DNA from: an uncultured Bacteroidales bacterium
Lineage (GTDB): Bacteria; Bacteroidota; Bacteroidia; Bacteroidales; Paludibacteraceae
Assembly (NCBI GenBank): GCA_946616535.1
Contig: CAMOJA010000002.1
Span: forward strand, 1-64,000
DNA length: 64,000 bases
Direction of reading: 5' to 3'
Part shown: in pieces, positions 15,312 to 21,963 of the stretch
How positions within the stretch are numbered: position 1 is the first letter of the stretch
Layout of the letters: the number at the start of each line of letters is the position of its first letter
Made by a program: the position numbers and the translations under genes
Notes under the pieces: generated by a model
What the model saw: the letters and a program-made list of their open reading frames with translations, nothing else
Told to the model about the DNA's origin: nothing
Databases searched by the model: none

Positions 15312-15320
15312 AAATGTGCG

Positions 15321-15328
15321 CAAAGGTA
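15321..15328 (-). promoter_or_regulatory. -7 box of the two-span membrane protein gene
   Basis: TACCTTTG on the minus strand. The expected -33 position has no TTTG and overlaps the 3' end of the next gene upstream. Confidence 0.6.
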
Positions 15329-15350
15329 CACAAAAATATTCATATGTTTC

Positions 15351-15830
15351 TTATTTTTTCTTGCAGGCTTTCAAATTGACATTTCCTTCTCCTTCGAGGT
15401 CGAATCCGTACAATGTACCCAAACAACTTACATTGTTGTCCACCCAAGTAAGGGTATCATTAACTACCGGGGCATTATGGTTACTTATCGACAAAATTAC
15501 CTCGAAGTTCTCTCCCTTAGCGCTGAACTCGTCTCCCACAAACTCAAGCTGACTGCCTTTGACGATCGCTTTGAAAGGGGTCAACTTTCCGTTGATAGCA
15601 CCCGAGATGAGCACACTGTCCTTGTCGCTGACTTTGGAGATAGTGAATGTACCTTCCGTATTCAGAGGCAATTTGGGATCTAATCCCGGCATAGGACCGG
15701 AGAGGGTCATTTCGCCTTCTGTTACGTATTCGTACGTTCCTACGAAGGCGTCACGGTTATCCACTGAATTTTTTTCACATCCGGCCAACACCAGTAGGAG
15801 GGCCAGCAAAACAAACCAATAATTTTTCAT
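15351..15830 (-). CDS. Lipoprotein of unknown function
   Basis: 159 residues. Signal peptide with lipobox L-A-G-C (C18), so the mature protein is lipid-anchored. The rest looks like a small beta-barrel or sandwich: F-V-G-T-Y-E-Y-V, G-T-F-T-I-S-K-V, repeated short strands and a closing L-E-G-E-G-N-V-N-L. This resembles the many lipocalin-like small lipoproteins of Bacteroidales. Own promoter upstream; no operon partner. Confidence 0.82.
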   Translation of the reverse strand: MKNYWFVLLALLLVLAGCEKNSVDNRDAFVGTYEYVTEGEMTLSGPMPGLDPKLPLNTEGTFTISKVSDKDSVLISGAINGKLTPFKAIVKGSQLEFVGDEFSAKGENFEVILSISNHNAPVVNDTLTWVDNNVSCLGTLYGFDLEGEGNVNLKACKKK

Positions 15831-15901
15831 ATTCTTGTTAATAATTAGTGTTTATTTCTGAATTTAGTTCTGTTTCTTGACCGTTCAAGCATTTTGCGCT
15901 G

Positions 15902-15933
15902 CAAATTTACAACAAAATTTTCAATTGTGCAAA
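15902..15933 (-). promoter_or_regulatory. Promoter of the lipoprotein gene
   Basis: Minus strand TTTG (15930-15933), 20 bp, TAAATTTG (15902-15909). Confidence 0.82.
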
Positions 15934-15940
15934 TATTTCA

Positions 15941-15968
15941 AAAAAAAAAGCACTCGCTTAGGAGTGCT
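15941..15968 (-). terminator. Intrinsic terminator of hsp20
   Basis: Minus strand AGCACTC, 6-nt loop, GAGTGCT, then eight to nine T. Confidence 0.88.
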
Positions 15969-15988
15969 CTGCATGGATACATGCCTTG

Positions 15989-16435
15989 TTATGAGATCGC
16001 GATTTGGCGTCCGGTCTTGCCTTCTTCGCGTTTGATCTTCGGCAACTCAATCGTTAAGATACCATCTTCAACCTTAGCGGCGATCTTTGCCTCGTCCACA
16101 TTGTCCGGCAAGGTGTACTTCTGCTCGAAGTTCGTGTAAGCAAACTCGCGTCTCAGATAGTGAGCATGCTTATCCTCTTCCTTGTGCTCGAACTTGTTCT
16201 CGATGGCAACGCACAAGTTGTGGTCTTCATCGACGTGTACTCGGCAGTACTCTTTCTTAACACCCGGAGCAGCCAGTTCAACGGTGTAGCTGTTAGCGGT
16301 CTCTTTGACGTTTACCGAAGGCGCCACATTGCTGGCCGTGTTCAGAATGTCATTGTTCAAAAACTCGTCGAATACGGTGGGGAACCATCCGTTTGTCGGC
16401 AGCCAACTGTTTCTACGATAGATTGCAGGTTTCAT
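15989..16435 (-). CDS. Small heat shock protein, Hsp20/alpha-crystallin family
   Basis: 148 residues. An ATP-independent holdase that binds unfolding proteins in large cytoplasmic oligomers. N-terminal arm with W-L-P and F-D-E-F, then the alpha-crystallin domain from about residue 38, with V-N-V-K-E-T, A-A-P-G-V-K-K-E and the terminal strand signature D-G-I-L-T-I-E-L-P-K. The C-terminal R-Q-I-A-I is an I-x-I oligomerisation tail. Single gene with its own terminator. Upstream sequence holds a sigma-54-type promoter rather than the usual Bacteroidetes promoter. Confidence 0.95.
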   Translation of the reverse strand: MKPAIYRRNSWLPTNGWFPTVFDEFLNNDILNTASNVAPSVNVKETANSYTVELAAPGVKKEYCRVHVDEDHNLCVAIENKFEHKEEDKHAHYLRREFAYTNFEQKYTLPDNVDEAKIAAKVEDGILTIELPKIKREEGKTGRQIAIS

Positions 16436-16532
16436 AATTTAATCCTCCAAATTAAGTTAAACATCGTTTAACGTAGCTTGCGTAGTTTACGTTGTTGGCG
16501 TAGTATGCGTAATTGCGTTTTCACCCTAAAAG

Positions 16533-16550
16533 AAGCAAATTATGTGCCAA
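16533..16550 (-). promoter_or_regulatory. Sigma-54 (RpoN) type promoter of hsp20
   Basis: Minus strand TTGGCACATAATTTGCTT: GG at -24, exactly 10 bp, GC at -12, close to the TGGCAC-N5-TTGC consensus. It lies about 100 bp before the hsp20 ATG, and no TAnnTTTG promoter competes. Confidence 0.65.
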
Positions 16551-16562
16551 CCCTAAAATCCC

Positions 16563-16616
16563 TGCCAATATGTCCATCTTTCGTGCCAAATTGTCCACTT
16601 TCTGCCAAAATGTCCA
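16563..16616. promoter_or_regulatory. Three copies of a 14-bp activator-type site
   Basis: TGCCAATATGTCCA (16563-16576), TGCCAAATTGTCCA (16584-16597) and TGCCAAAATGTCCA (16603-16616), spaced 21 and 19 bp, immediately upstream of the sigma-54 box. Pattern and helical spacing fit binding of an oligomeric activator. Confidence 0.65.
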
Positions 16617-16622
16617 TTAAAA

Positions 16623-16854
16623 TTTGCACAATTGATTATTTTGTTGTAACTTCGACCTCCTCCCCCATGGATGGGGCCCCTTCGAAAGTACGGTCGCGTC
16701 CTGCGGGATATGTGCAAACATTCGGCATTTTTGCCAAGCCTGCCGGCTTTCCTGCTGAACGAGTCTATAGGCCATTCCTATGCAAGCATAAATGCCCTAT
16801 ACTCTCATTCATCCGATAAAATTTAATTTTATTTGGCAAAAATCCACCCGAATG
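16623..16854 (+). other. Intergenic region with weak promoter and several hairpins
   Basis: TTTG (16623-16626), 20 bp, TAACTTCG (16647-16654) is a one-mismatch promoter. Downstream are CCCCAT/ATGGGG, AAGCC/GGCTT and a GAG-CTATAGG with CCTATA-CTC pairing, and no convincing ORF. It may encode a small RNA of up to about 180 nt, but I match it to no known family. Confidence 0.3.
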
Positions 16855-16886
16855 TTTGCCTATATGAAATTTTTGTAGTACCTTTG
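16855..16886 (+). promoter_or_regulatory. Promoter of umuDC
   Basis: TTTG (16855-16858), 20 bp, TACCTTTG (16879-16886), about 12 nt of leader before the umuD ATG. Confidence 0.85.
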
Positions 16887-16905
16887 TGGCGCAAAAATAT
16901 CAACT

Positions 16906-17337
16906 ATGAGTAAACTGATAGACATAACAGATTCGGAACAGGCTGAGTTGGCCTTGGAGTTTGCGGAATCGCTTCATGCCGGTTTTCCGTCTCCTGCTGC
17001 CGATCATGCGGGAGAACGTATTAACCTGGCGCGGGAGATGACGCCTCATCCGGAAACGACGTTTTATGCGCATGTGGAAGGTGATTCCATGCGTGATGCG
17101 GGTATTCTGGACGGGGATATCGTGGTGGTAGATCGGGGTCTCGAACCCAAGAACGGCGATTTCATTGTAGCCTATATCGACGGCGAATATACGCTCAAAG
17201 AGTTCAAGCGGGATAAGAGCGGTGAATGCGCTTGGCTGATACCTCATAATCCTGATTTTCAGCCCATACGCGTCGATAAGAACAACGAGTTTACCGTTTG
17301 GGGTGTAGTGACATATGCTGTTCATCGTGTGCGTTGA
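16906..17337 (+). CDS. umuD: UmuD-like self-cleaving S24 peptidase, polymerase V subunit
   Basis: 143 residues, nearly the length of E. coli UmuD. Catalytic serine S61 in G-D-S-M and lysine K98 in Y-T-L-K match the Ser60/Lys97 pair. A likely cleavage site A25-G26 matches the Cys24-Gly25 site. RecA filaments trigger self-cleavage and the cut form joins UmuC for error-prone synthesis past DNA lesions. First gene of a two-gene operon with umuC. Confidence 0.94.
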   Translation: MSKLIDITDSEQAELALEFAESLHAGFPSPAADHAGERINLAREMTPHPETTFYAHVEGDSMRDAGILDGDIVVVDRGLEPKNGDFIVAYIDGEYTLKEFKRDKSGECAWLIPHNPDFQPIRVDKNNEFTVWGVVTYAVHRVR

Positions 17338-17349
17338 ACCCATATGTAT

Positions 17350-17410
17350 AACTTTCAACTTTCAACTTTCAACTTTCAACTTTCAACTTTCAACTTTCAA
17401 CTTTCAACTT
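17350..17410. repeat. 7-bp tandem repeat (CAACTTT) between umuD and umuC
   Basis: About 8.7 perfect copies of AACTTTC fill nearly the whole umuD-umuC gap and end 5 bp before the umuC start codon. Confidence 0.95.
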
Positions 17411-17415
17411 ACTAA

Positions 17416-18678
17416 GTGTACGCTTTGGCCGATTGCAATAATTTCTTCGTTTCGTGCGAACGTGTTTTCCGTCCTGATTTGGAGGGGAAACCGGTCGTAG
17501 TGCTTTCCGGCAACGACGGTTGTGTGGTGAGCAGGAGCAACGAAGCCAAAGCGTTGGGCATCAAGATGGGTGTTCCGCTATATCAGATCATGGGATTGGT
17601 GGACAAGGAAGGAGTGGTTTGTTTCTCCTCTAATTTCTCGTTGTACGGAGACTTATCCGACCGCGTGATGTCTATCCTTCGTCGGCACACCTCCCGCTTC
17701 GAGCAATATTCGATAGATGAGTGTTTTTTCAATATCGATCATGTGCCGGCCGACAAACAGAAAGCGTACTGCGAGCAATTAGTGAAAGCCATTCGGCAAG
17801 GGGTAGGTATTCCTGTTTCCATCGGTATTGCGTCTTCTAAGACGCTGGCAAAAGTGGCATCTAAGTATGCGAAGAAATATCCGGGTTATCGCGGTGTATG
17901 CGAGATTCGGACGGAAGAGCAGCGCGTCAAAGCGCTTTCGTCATTCGAGATAGGCGATGTATGGGGGATAGGCCGACGTGCGAAGGCCAAGTTGACGAAT
18001 GCGGGTGTGACGACGGCGCTGCAGTTCACGGAAAAAGCGGCTACTTTTGCGCGTGGTCTGCTGAACAAACCCGGTCTGCTGACATGGCAGGAGTTGCGCG
18101 GACAAGACGTGATAGACATCACGGAGTTGCCGATGAAGCAAAGCATAACGACCTCTCGCACCTTTGCGACGGCCATCACGGAGCAAACGCTGTTGGAGGA
18201 ACAGATTGCCAATTTCTGTGCGCACTGTGCGCGGCAACTGCGTACGCAGAGGTCGGTCGCGCAGCAGGTATATGTCTATGCGCACACGTCTCCTTTCCGG
18301 ACGGATATAGAGCAGCATTATCTGAGTGAGTTGGTTGCATTACCCGTAGCTACCGCCAACAGCCAGGAGTTGATTTCATATGCTTTAGGTGCGTTCCGTC
18401 GTGCTTTTCGTCCCGGCGTGCTGTATAAGAAAGCCGGGGTCGTATTGCTTAAGATTATCCCGGAAACGGCGGTAGTGCCGGATTTGTTTGACCCCAAGGA
18501 CCGCGACAAAGACAAACGTCTTCAGCGCGCGTTGGATCATATCGACGACCGCCATGGCAAACACACGATTATTCTGGGTTCGCAGATGCGCCATGAGGAG
18601 GGGGTATATAAGACGGAGCACAAGAGTCCGCTTTATACGACCGATCTCCGGGATATCATCACGATTCACGCGAAGTGA
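17416..18678 (+). CDS. umuC: Y-family DNA polymerase, UmuC subunit of polymerase V
   Basis: 420 residues with a GTG start at 17416. It copies damaged DNA with low fidelity. Catalytic acids: D6 in A-L-A-D-C-N-N-F-F and the D-E pair in S-I-D-E-C-F-F near residues 102-104. The little-finger domain and C-terminal DUF4113-like tail (H-K-S-P-L-Y-T-T-D near the end) are present, so it is full length. The GTG sits directly after the 7-bp repeat, which leaves no normal ribosome-binding site; initiation may depend on the repeat or on coupling to umuD. Confidence 0.95.
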   Translation: MYALADCNNFFVSCERVFRPDLEGKPVVVLSGNDGCVVSRSNEAKALGIKMGVPLYQIMGLVDKEGVVCFSSNFSLYGDLSDRVMSILRRHTSRFEQYSIDECFFNIDHVPADKQKAYCEQLVKAIRQGVGIPVSIGIASSKTLAKVASKYAKKYPGYRGVCEIRTEEQRVKALSSFEIGDVWGIGRRAKAKLTNAGVTTALQFTEKAATFARGLLNKPGLLTWQELRGQDVIDITELPMKQSITTSRTFATAITEQTLLEEQIANFCAHCARQLRTQRSVAQQVYVYAHTSPFRTDIEQHYLSELVALPVATANSQELISYALGAFRRAFRPGVLYKKAGVVLLKIIPETAVVPDLFDPKDRDKDKRLQRALDHIDDRHGKHTIILGSQMRHEEGVYKTEHKSPLYTTDLRDIITIHAK

Positions 18679-18689
18679 CGGAGGAGGGA

Positions 18690-20315
18690 TTATTTCCGTA
18701 CGATATTCATGATAGCGATGTCGTCAGACTGCTCGGCCTTGGAGCAGAACCGGCGTACGACGTCGTACACCGTCCGGTCGTCTATCGGCTGCGGCGCTGT
18801 TTGCAGGTTCTCCAGTAGCGTATCGAAGCCGAGTAACTGATTTTGCACATTAGCCGCTTCGGTCACGCCGTCGGTGAAGACGATGATCTGTTCGCCATGG
18901 TCGATGATGGCTGATTGCTCCGAGAAACGATAGGCGCTATCGAGACCTAAGATGACATTCGCTTCCTTGAGTTCGAACCACCGGCACTGTCCGTCTTTGA
19001 CGAAGATCGGGGGCAGATGTCCGGCGTTGCAATAGGTCAGTTGTCCGGAAGGCAGATGGAGTCGTCCGATAAAGGCGGTAACGAACATCATCATCCGGTT
19101 ATTGGCGGAGAGGGTGGAATTGATCTCCTCCATGATGGCATTGGTGGAGGAGTGATGCTTGACAGCGGCTCGGAAGAGGGTGACGGTAGCAGCCATGAAC
19201 ATCGCCGCGGGCATGCCTTTCCCACTGACGTCGCCGATGATAAAAGTGACGTAATCGCCATCGCGATAGAAGTCATACAGATCTCCTCCGACGCTCTGCA
19301 TCGGTACAAGCGTAGCATGGAGCGCGAGTTGCTCATCATCGATGAAATCGTGCGACAGGATACTCATTTGGATATTCTTGGCTATGCTCATCTCGTTCTG
19401 CACCAGTTTATGCTCATTCTCAACCTGAAGATATGCTTTCTGGTTTTTTACCACGCGCCGGAAGAGGAGGACGAGGATAACGATACCGATGATGAGGATG
19501 CACAGGGTAATGATACTTCTCCATTTGATGCTCTGCCAGATGATTTGCGTAGGAACGGCAATCATGAGCTGCATGTTAATGGGGTTCATGGTTCGGGCAT
19601 AGACCATCCAATGTTTTTTATCGTTTTCGTAGCGAGTCCTGTCCTCCGCCGTGCAGTTGTCAGAGGAGGCGATGAGGGAACCGTTCGTTCCAAAGATGAG
19701 GCAAACAGCTTCGTCATAGGGTTTGATGTCGTTGAGGATGTCTTCTATCCACTCGATGGTAAAATCATCTCCCACGACTCCGATTAATCGGCCTTGTTCG
19801 TCTTCAATCCGGAGCGAATGGGAAGCGATGAACGTCTGTGTGCTGGCTCCGATGTAGGGTTCGGACCAATACCCGTTACTGTCGCATCGGAGCGCCCCGG
19901 TGTACCAGTCTCGCGCATAGTAATCCAGGTTCTCTTTCCCTTGCGCCGTGGTGATCGTTTGTCCTTTAAACCGGTAGGAACGCGGGAAGAAATTGTTCTC
20001 CCGGCCGGTATAGACCCCGGGCGCTAACTTCACGAACATATTATCGATATTCGGATATCGCTCAAGAGCGACCCGAGTGGCTTCCAACAGTTCGCTCTCA
20101 TTCTCCGAATGCCCGAGGACGAATTTCCTCATCTCGTCCGCCGCGTTATGGAATCCCAACAGAACGTAGAAGAAGTCCTTCTGCGCCGACTGCATCTTAT
20201 ATTCTACCACCTCGCTTACGTGCTCTTTCTCGAGGGCAGAGGAGATGAGAAACTGAACAACCATAGCTGCTGCAATGAACAGGATGGCCACTATGGGTAA
20301 AGTCCGAAATCGCAT
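18690..20315 (-). CDS. Membrane sensor with PP2C (SpoIIE-type) phosphatase domain
   Basis: 541 residues from the M-R-F-R-T-L start; codons further upstream would overlap the promoter. One TM near 5-25, a periplasmic dCache-like sensor (R-D-W-Y-x-G-A, G-Y-W-S-E-P-Y, G-V-V-G-D-D-F), a second TM near 260-285, a short coiled coil and a PP2C/SpoIIE domain with V-G-G-D-L-Y-D-F, G-D-V-S-G-K-G-M-P-A-A, T-D-G-V-T-E and S-D-D-I. Such proteins dephosphorylate anti-anti-sigma factors in response to external signals. Unlike its paralogue at 21960 it has no kinase domain. Divergent from the symporter/NRPS operon, whose STAS protein is a plausible substrate. Confidence 0.9.
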   Translation of the reverse strand: MRFRTLPIVAILFIAAAMVVQFLISSALEKEHVSEVVEYKMQSAQKDFFYVLLGFHNAADEMRKFVLGHSENESELLEATRVALERYPNIDNMFVKLAPGVYTGRENNFFPRSYRFKGQTITTAQGKENLDYYARDWYTGALRCDSNGYWSEPYIGASTQTFIASHSLRIEDEQGRLIGVVGDDFTIEWIEDILNDIKPYDEAVCLIFGTNGSLIASSDNCTAEDRTRYENDKKHWMVYARTMNPINMQLMIAVPTQIIWQSIKWRSIITLCILIIGIVILVLLFRRVVKNQKAYLQVENEHKLVQNEMSIAKNIQMSILSHDFIDDEQLALHATLVPMQSVGGDLYDFYRDGDYVTFIIGDVSGKGMPAAMFMAATVTLFRAAVKHHSSTNAIMEEINSTLSANNRMMMFVTAFIGRLHLPSGQLTYCNAGHLPPIFVKDGQCRWFELKEANVILGLDSAYRFSEQSAIIDHGEQIIVFTDGVTEAANVQNQLLGFDTLLENLQTAPQPIDDRTVYDVVRRFCSKAEQSDDIAIMNIVRK

Positions 20316-20347
20316 ATTGATTTTTTTTATTTGGACGAAATCGACGG

Positions 20348-20378
20348 CAAAAGTACTGTTTTTTTTTGAACTACGCAA
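20348..20378 (-). promoter_or_regulatory. Promoter of the sensor phosphatase gene
   Basis: Minus strand TTG (20376-20378), 20 bp, TACTTTTG (20348-20355). Confidence 0.78.
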
Positions 20379-20439
20379 GAAAAAAGACGAATTTTGGTAA
20401 CATTTTTGCAAAAATCGGTAGTATTTTTTTTAAAAAAAC

Positions 20440-20470
20440 TTGCGTATATCATAAAAAAACCGTAACTTTG
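20440..20470 (+). promoter_or_regulatory. Promoter of the symporter-partner switch-NRPS operon
   Basis: TTG (20440-20442), 20 bp, TAACTTTG (20463-20470). About 130 nt of leader follow. The divergent promoter begins 60 bp away, with TTTTTGCAAAAA between them. Confidence 0.82.
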
Positions 20471-20510
20471 CGGCCGCAAAGTTTTGTGAAACAGAAAAAA
20501 CACAACTAAT

Positions 20511-20582
20511 ATGAAAAACGAAGTTAATCGTGCCTTTACGGCTAAGAAACGATTTTTGTATTTAACAATTTTGCAGCGCTAA
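20511..20582 (+). CDS. Possible 23-residue leader peptide
   Basis: ATG at 20511, TAA at 20582. Basic peptide beginning M-K-N-E-V-N-R-A-F and ending R-F-L-Y-L-T-I-L-Q-R, wholly inside the leader, 16 bp before the symporter start. It could act as a regulatory upstream ORF; evidence is position and composition only. Confidence 0.3.
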   Translation: MKNEVNRAFTAKKRFLYLTILQR

Positions 20583-20598
20583 ATCAATAGACAGATTT

Positions 20599-21963
20599 AT
20601 GGAGCAATCGAAGAAAACGGGTTTTAATTCCAAGTTAGGAGTCATTTTAGCTGCCGCGGGCAGTGCTATCGGTTTAGGAAACATCTGGAAATTTCCTTAC
20701 GAGGCAGGTCAAAACGGCGGTGGTGCTTTTTTGTTAGTGTACCTGCTCTGTGTTATACTATTTGGTATGCCTCTCTTGATGACGGAGATGCTGATTGGTC
20801 GCAAGGCAGGCAAATCGACGTTCTCTGCTTTCCGCGCTATCAGTGGCAATAACCGCTGGCAGTGGTTGGGATGGTGGTCGGCTCTGACGGTACTGATCCT
20901 CACGGGGTTCTATTTCGTGGTGACGGGCTGGTGCGTGAACTATCTCTATGAGGCGGTCGTTAACTCGTACGCAGGCATGGGCACGGATGAGCTGCTCACG
21001 CATTTTACCGCCAATATGTCGAATGCTCCGAAGATGCTCCTCTGCGCTATCATCCCGGTGTTGTGCACCGCCGCTATCCTGTGGTTCGGTGTCAGCAGCG
21101 GTATTGAGCGGTTAAGTAAAATCCTCATGCCCCTTCTGCTGATCATGATGAGTTTGATGGTCGTCCGCGTGCTGCTGTTAGAGGGCAGCGGAGAAGGACT
21201 CAAGTTCTTCTTCCATCCGGATTTCTCGCATATCACGCCTTCGGTCTTTATGGAAGCCGCCGGTCAGTGCTTCTTCAGCCTCTCGGTGGGTCTCGGTCTG
21301 ATGATCACATATGGCGCGTATATGCCTAAAGAGCAGGATGTGACCAAGACGTCATTCCAAGTCATCCTCCTCGATACCTTGGTAGCCGTCTTGGCAGGTG
21401 TGATCATCTTCCCGGCGGTGTTTGCGTTTGGTTTTGACCCTGCAGAAGGTCCGCAATTAGTCTTCGTCGTCCTGCCGGCTGTCTTGCAGCATATGTCTTT
21501 CGCATGGCTCAGCGGTGTGGCCTTCTTTACGTTGCTCTTCATCGCTGCGCTCACCTCGACGATTTCTCTGATGGAGGTGATTGTAACGAGCATTATGGAG
21601 ATGAGCCGCGGCAAGCTCAACAGGCATTACAGCGTGCTGATCGCTACTGCGGTAATCTGCGTTTTTGTGGCGATTTATGTGCTCTCGATGACCGGCGTAT
21701 GGAGCGGTCTGCAGATATGCGGACATAACCTCTTTGACTTGAGCGACACCCTCGTTACAACCTATATGATGCCATTCAGCGCGTTAGCGATGTCGCTGTT
21801 CATAGGGTGGTTTATGCCGTTCCAAGACAATGACTTGGTACCACATAGCCAAAAACGATACAAACAGTGGCTTCGTCCGGCATTCGTCTTCGCACTCCGA
21901 TGGATTGTGCCGATAGCTATCTTCCTCATTTTTTTGAACGGTCTCGGCATATTTAAATTATGA
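20599..21963 (+). CDS. Sodium-dependent amino-acid symporter, NSS (SNF) family
   Basis: 454 residues and about 11-12 membrane helices. The TM1 signature G-x-I-L-A-A-A-G-S-A-I-G-L-G-N-I-W-K-F-P-Y near residues 14-34 carries the broken-helix sodium and substrate site of LeuT/MhsT-type carriers. NSS carriers in bacteria usually import hydrophobic or aromatic amino acids with Na+. First gene of the operon; its stop overlaps the next start (ATGA). Feeding an amino-acid substrate to the NRPS downstream, or sensing it, is an attractive inference. Confidence 0.94.
   Translation: MEQSKKTGFNSKLGVILAAAGSAIGLGNIWKFPYEAGQNGGGAFLLVYLLCVILFGMPLLMTEMLIGRKAGKSTFSAFRAISGNNRWQWLGWWSALTVLILTGFYFVVTGWCVNYLYEAVVNSYAGMGTDELLTHFTANMSNAPKMLLCAIIPVLCTAAILWFGVSSGIERLSKILMPLLLIMMSLMVVRVLLLEGSGEGLKFFFHPDFSHITPSVFMEAAGQCFFSLSVGLGLMITYGAYMPKEQDVTKTSFQVILLDTLVAVLAGVIIFPAVFAFGFDPAEGPQLVFVVLPAVLQHMSFAWLSGVAFFTLLFIAALTSTISLMEVIVTSIMEMSRGKLNRHYSVLIATAVICVFVAIYVLSMTGVWSGLQICGHNLFDLSDTLVTTYMMPFSALAMSLFIGWFMPFQDNDLVPHSQKRYKQWLRPAFVFALRWIVPIAIFLIFLNGLGIFKL

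Noticed and set aside
16478..16819. 113-codon plus-strand ORF upstream of umuD
   Set aside because: It crosses the sigma-54 promoter and repeats, has improbable composition (many C, S, P, R) and no family features.
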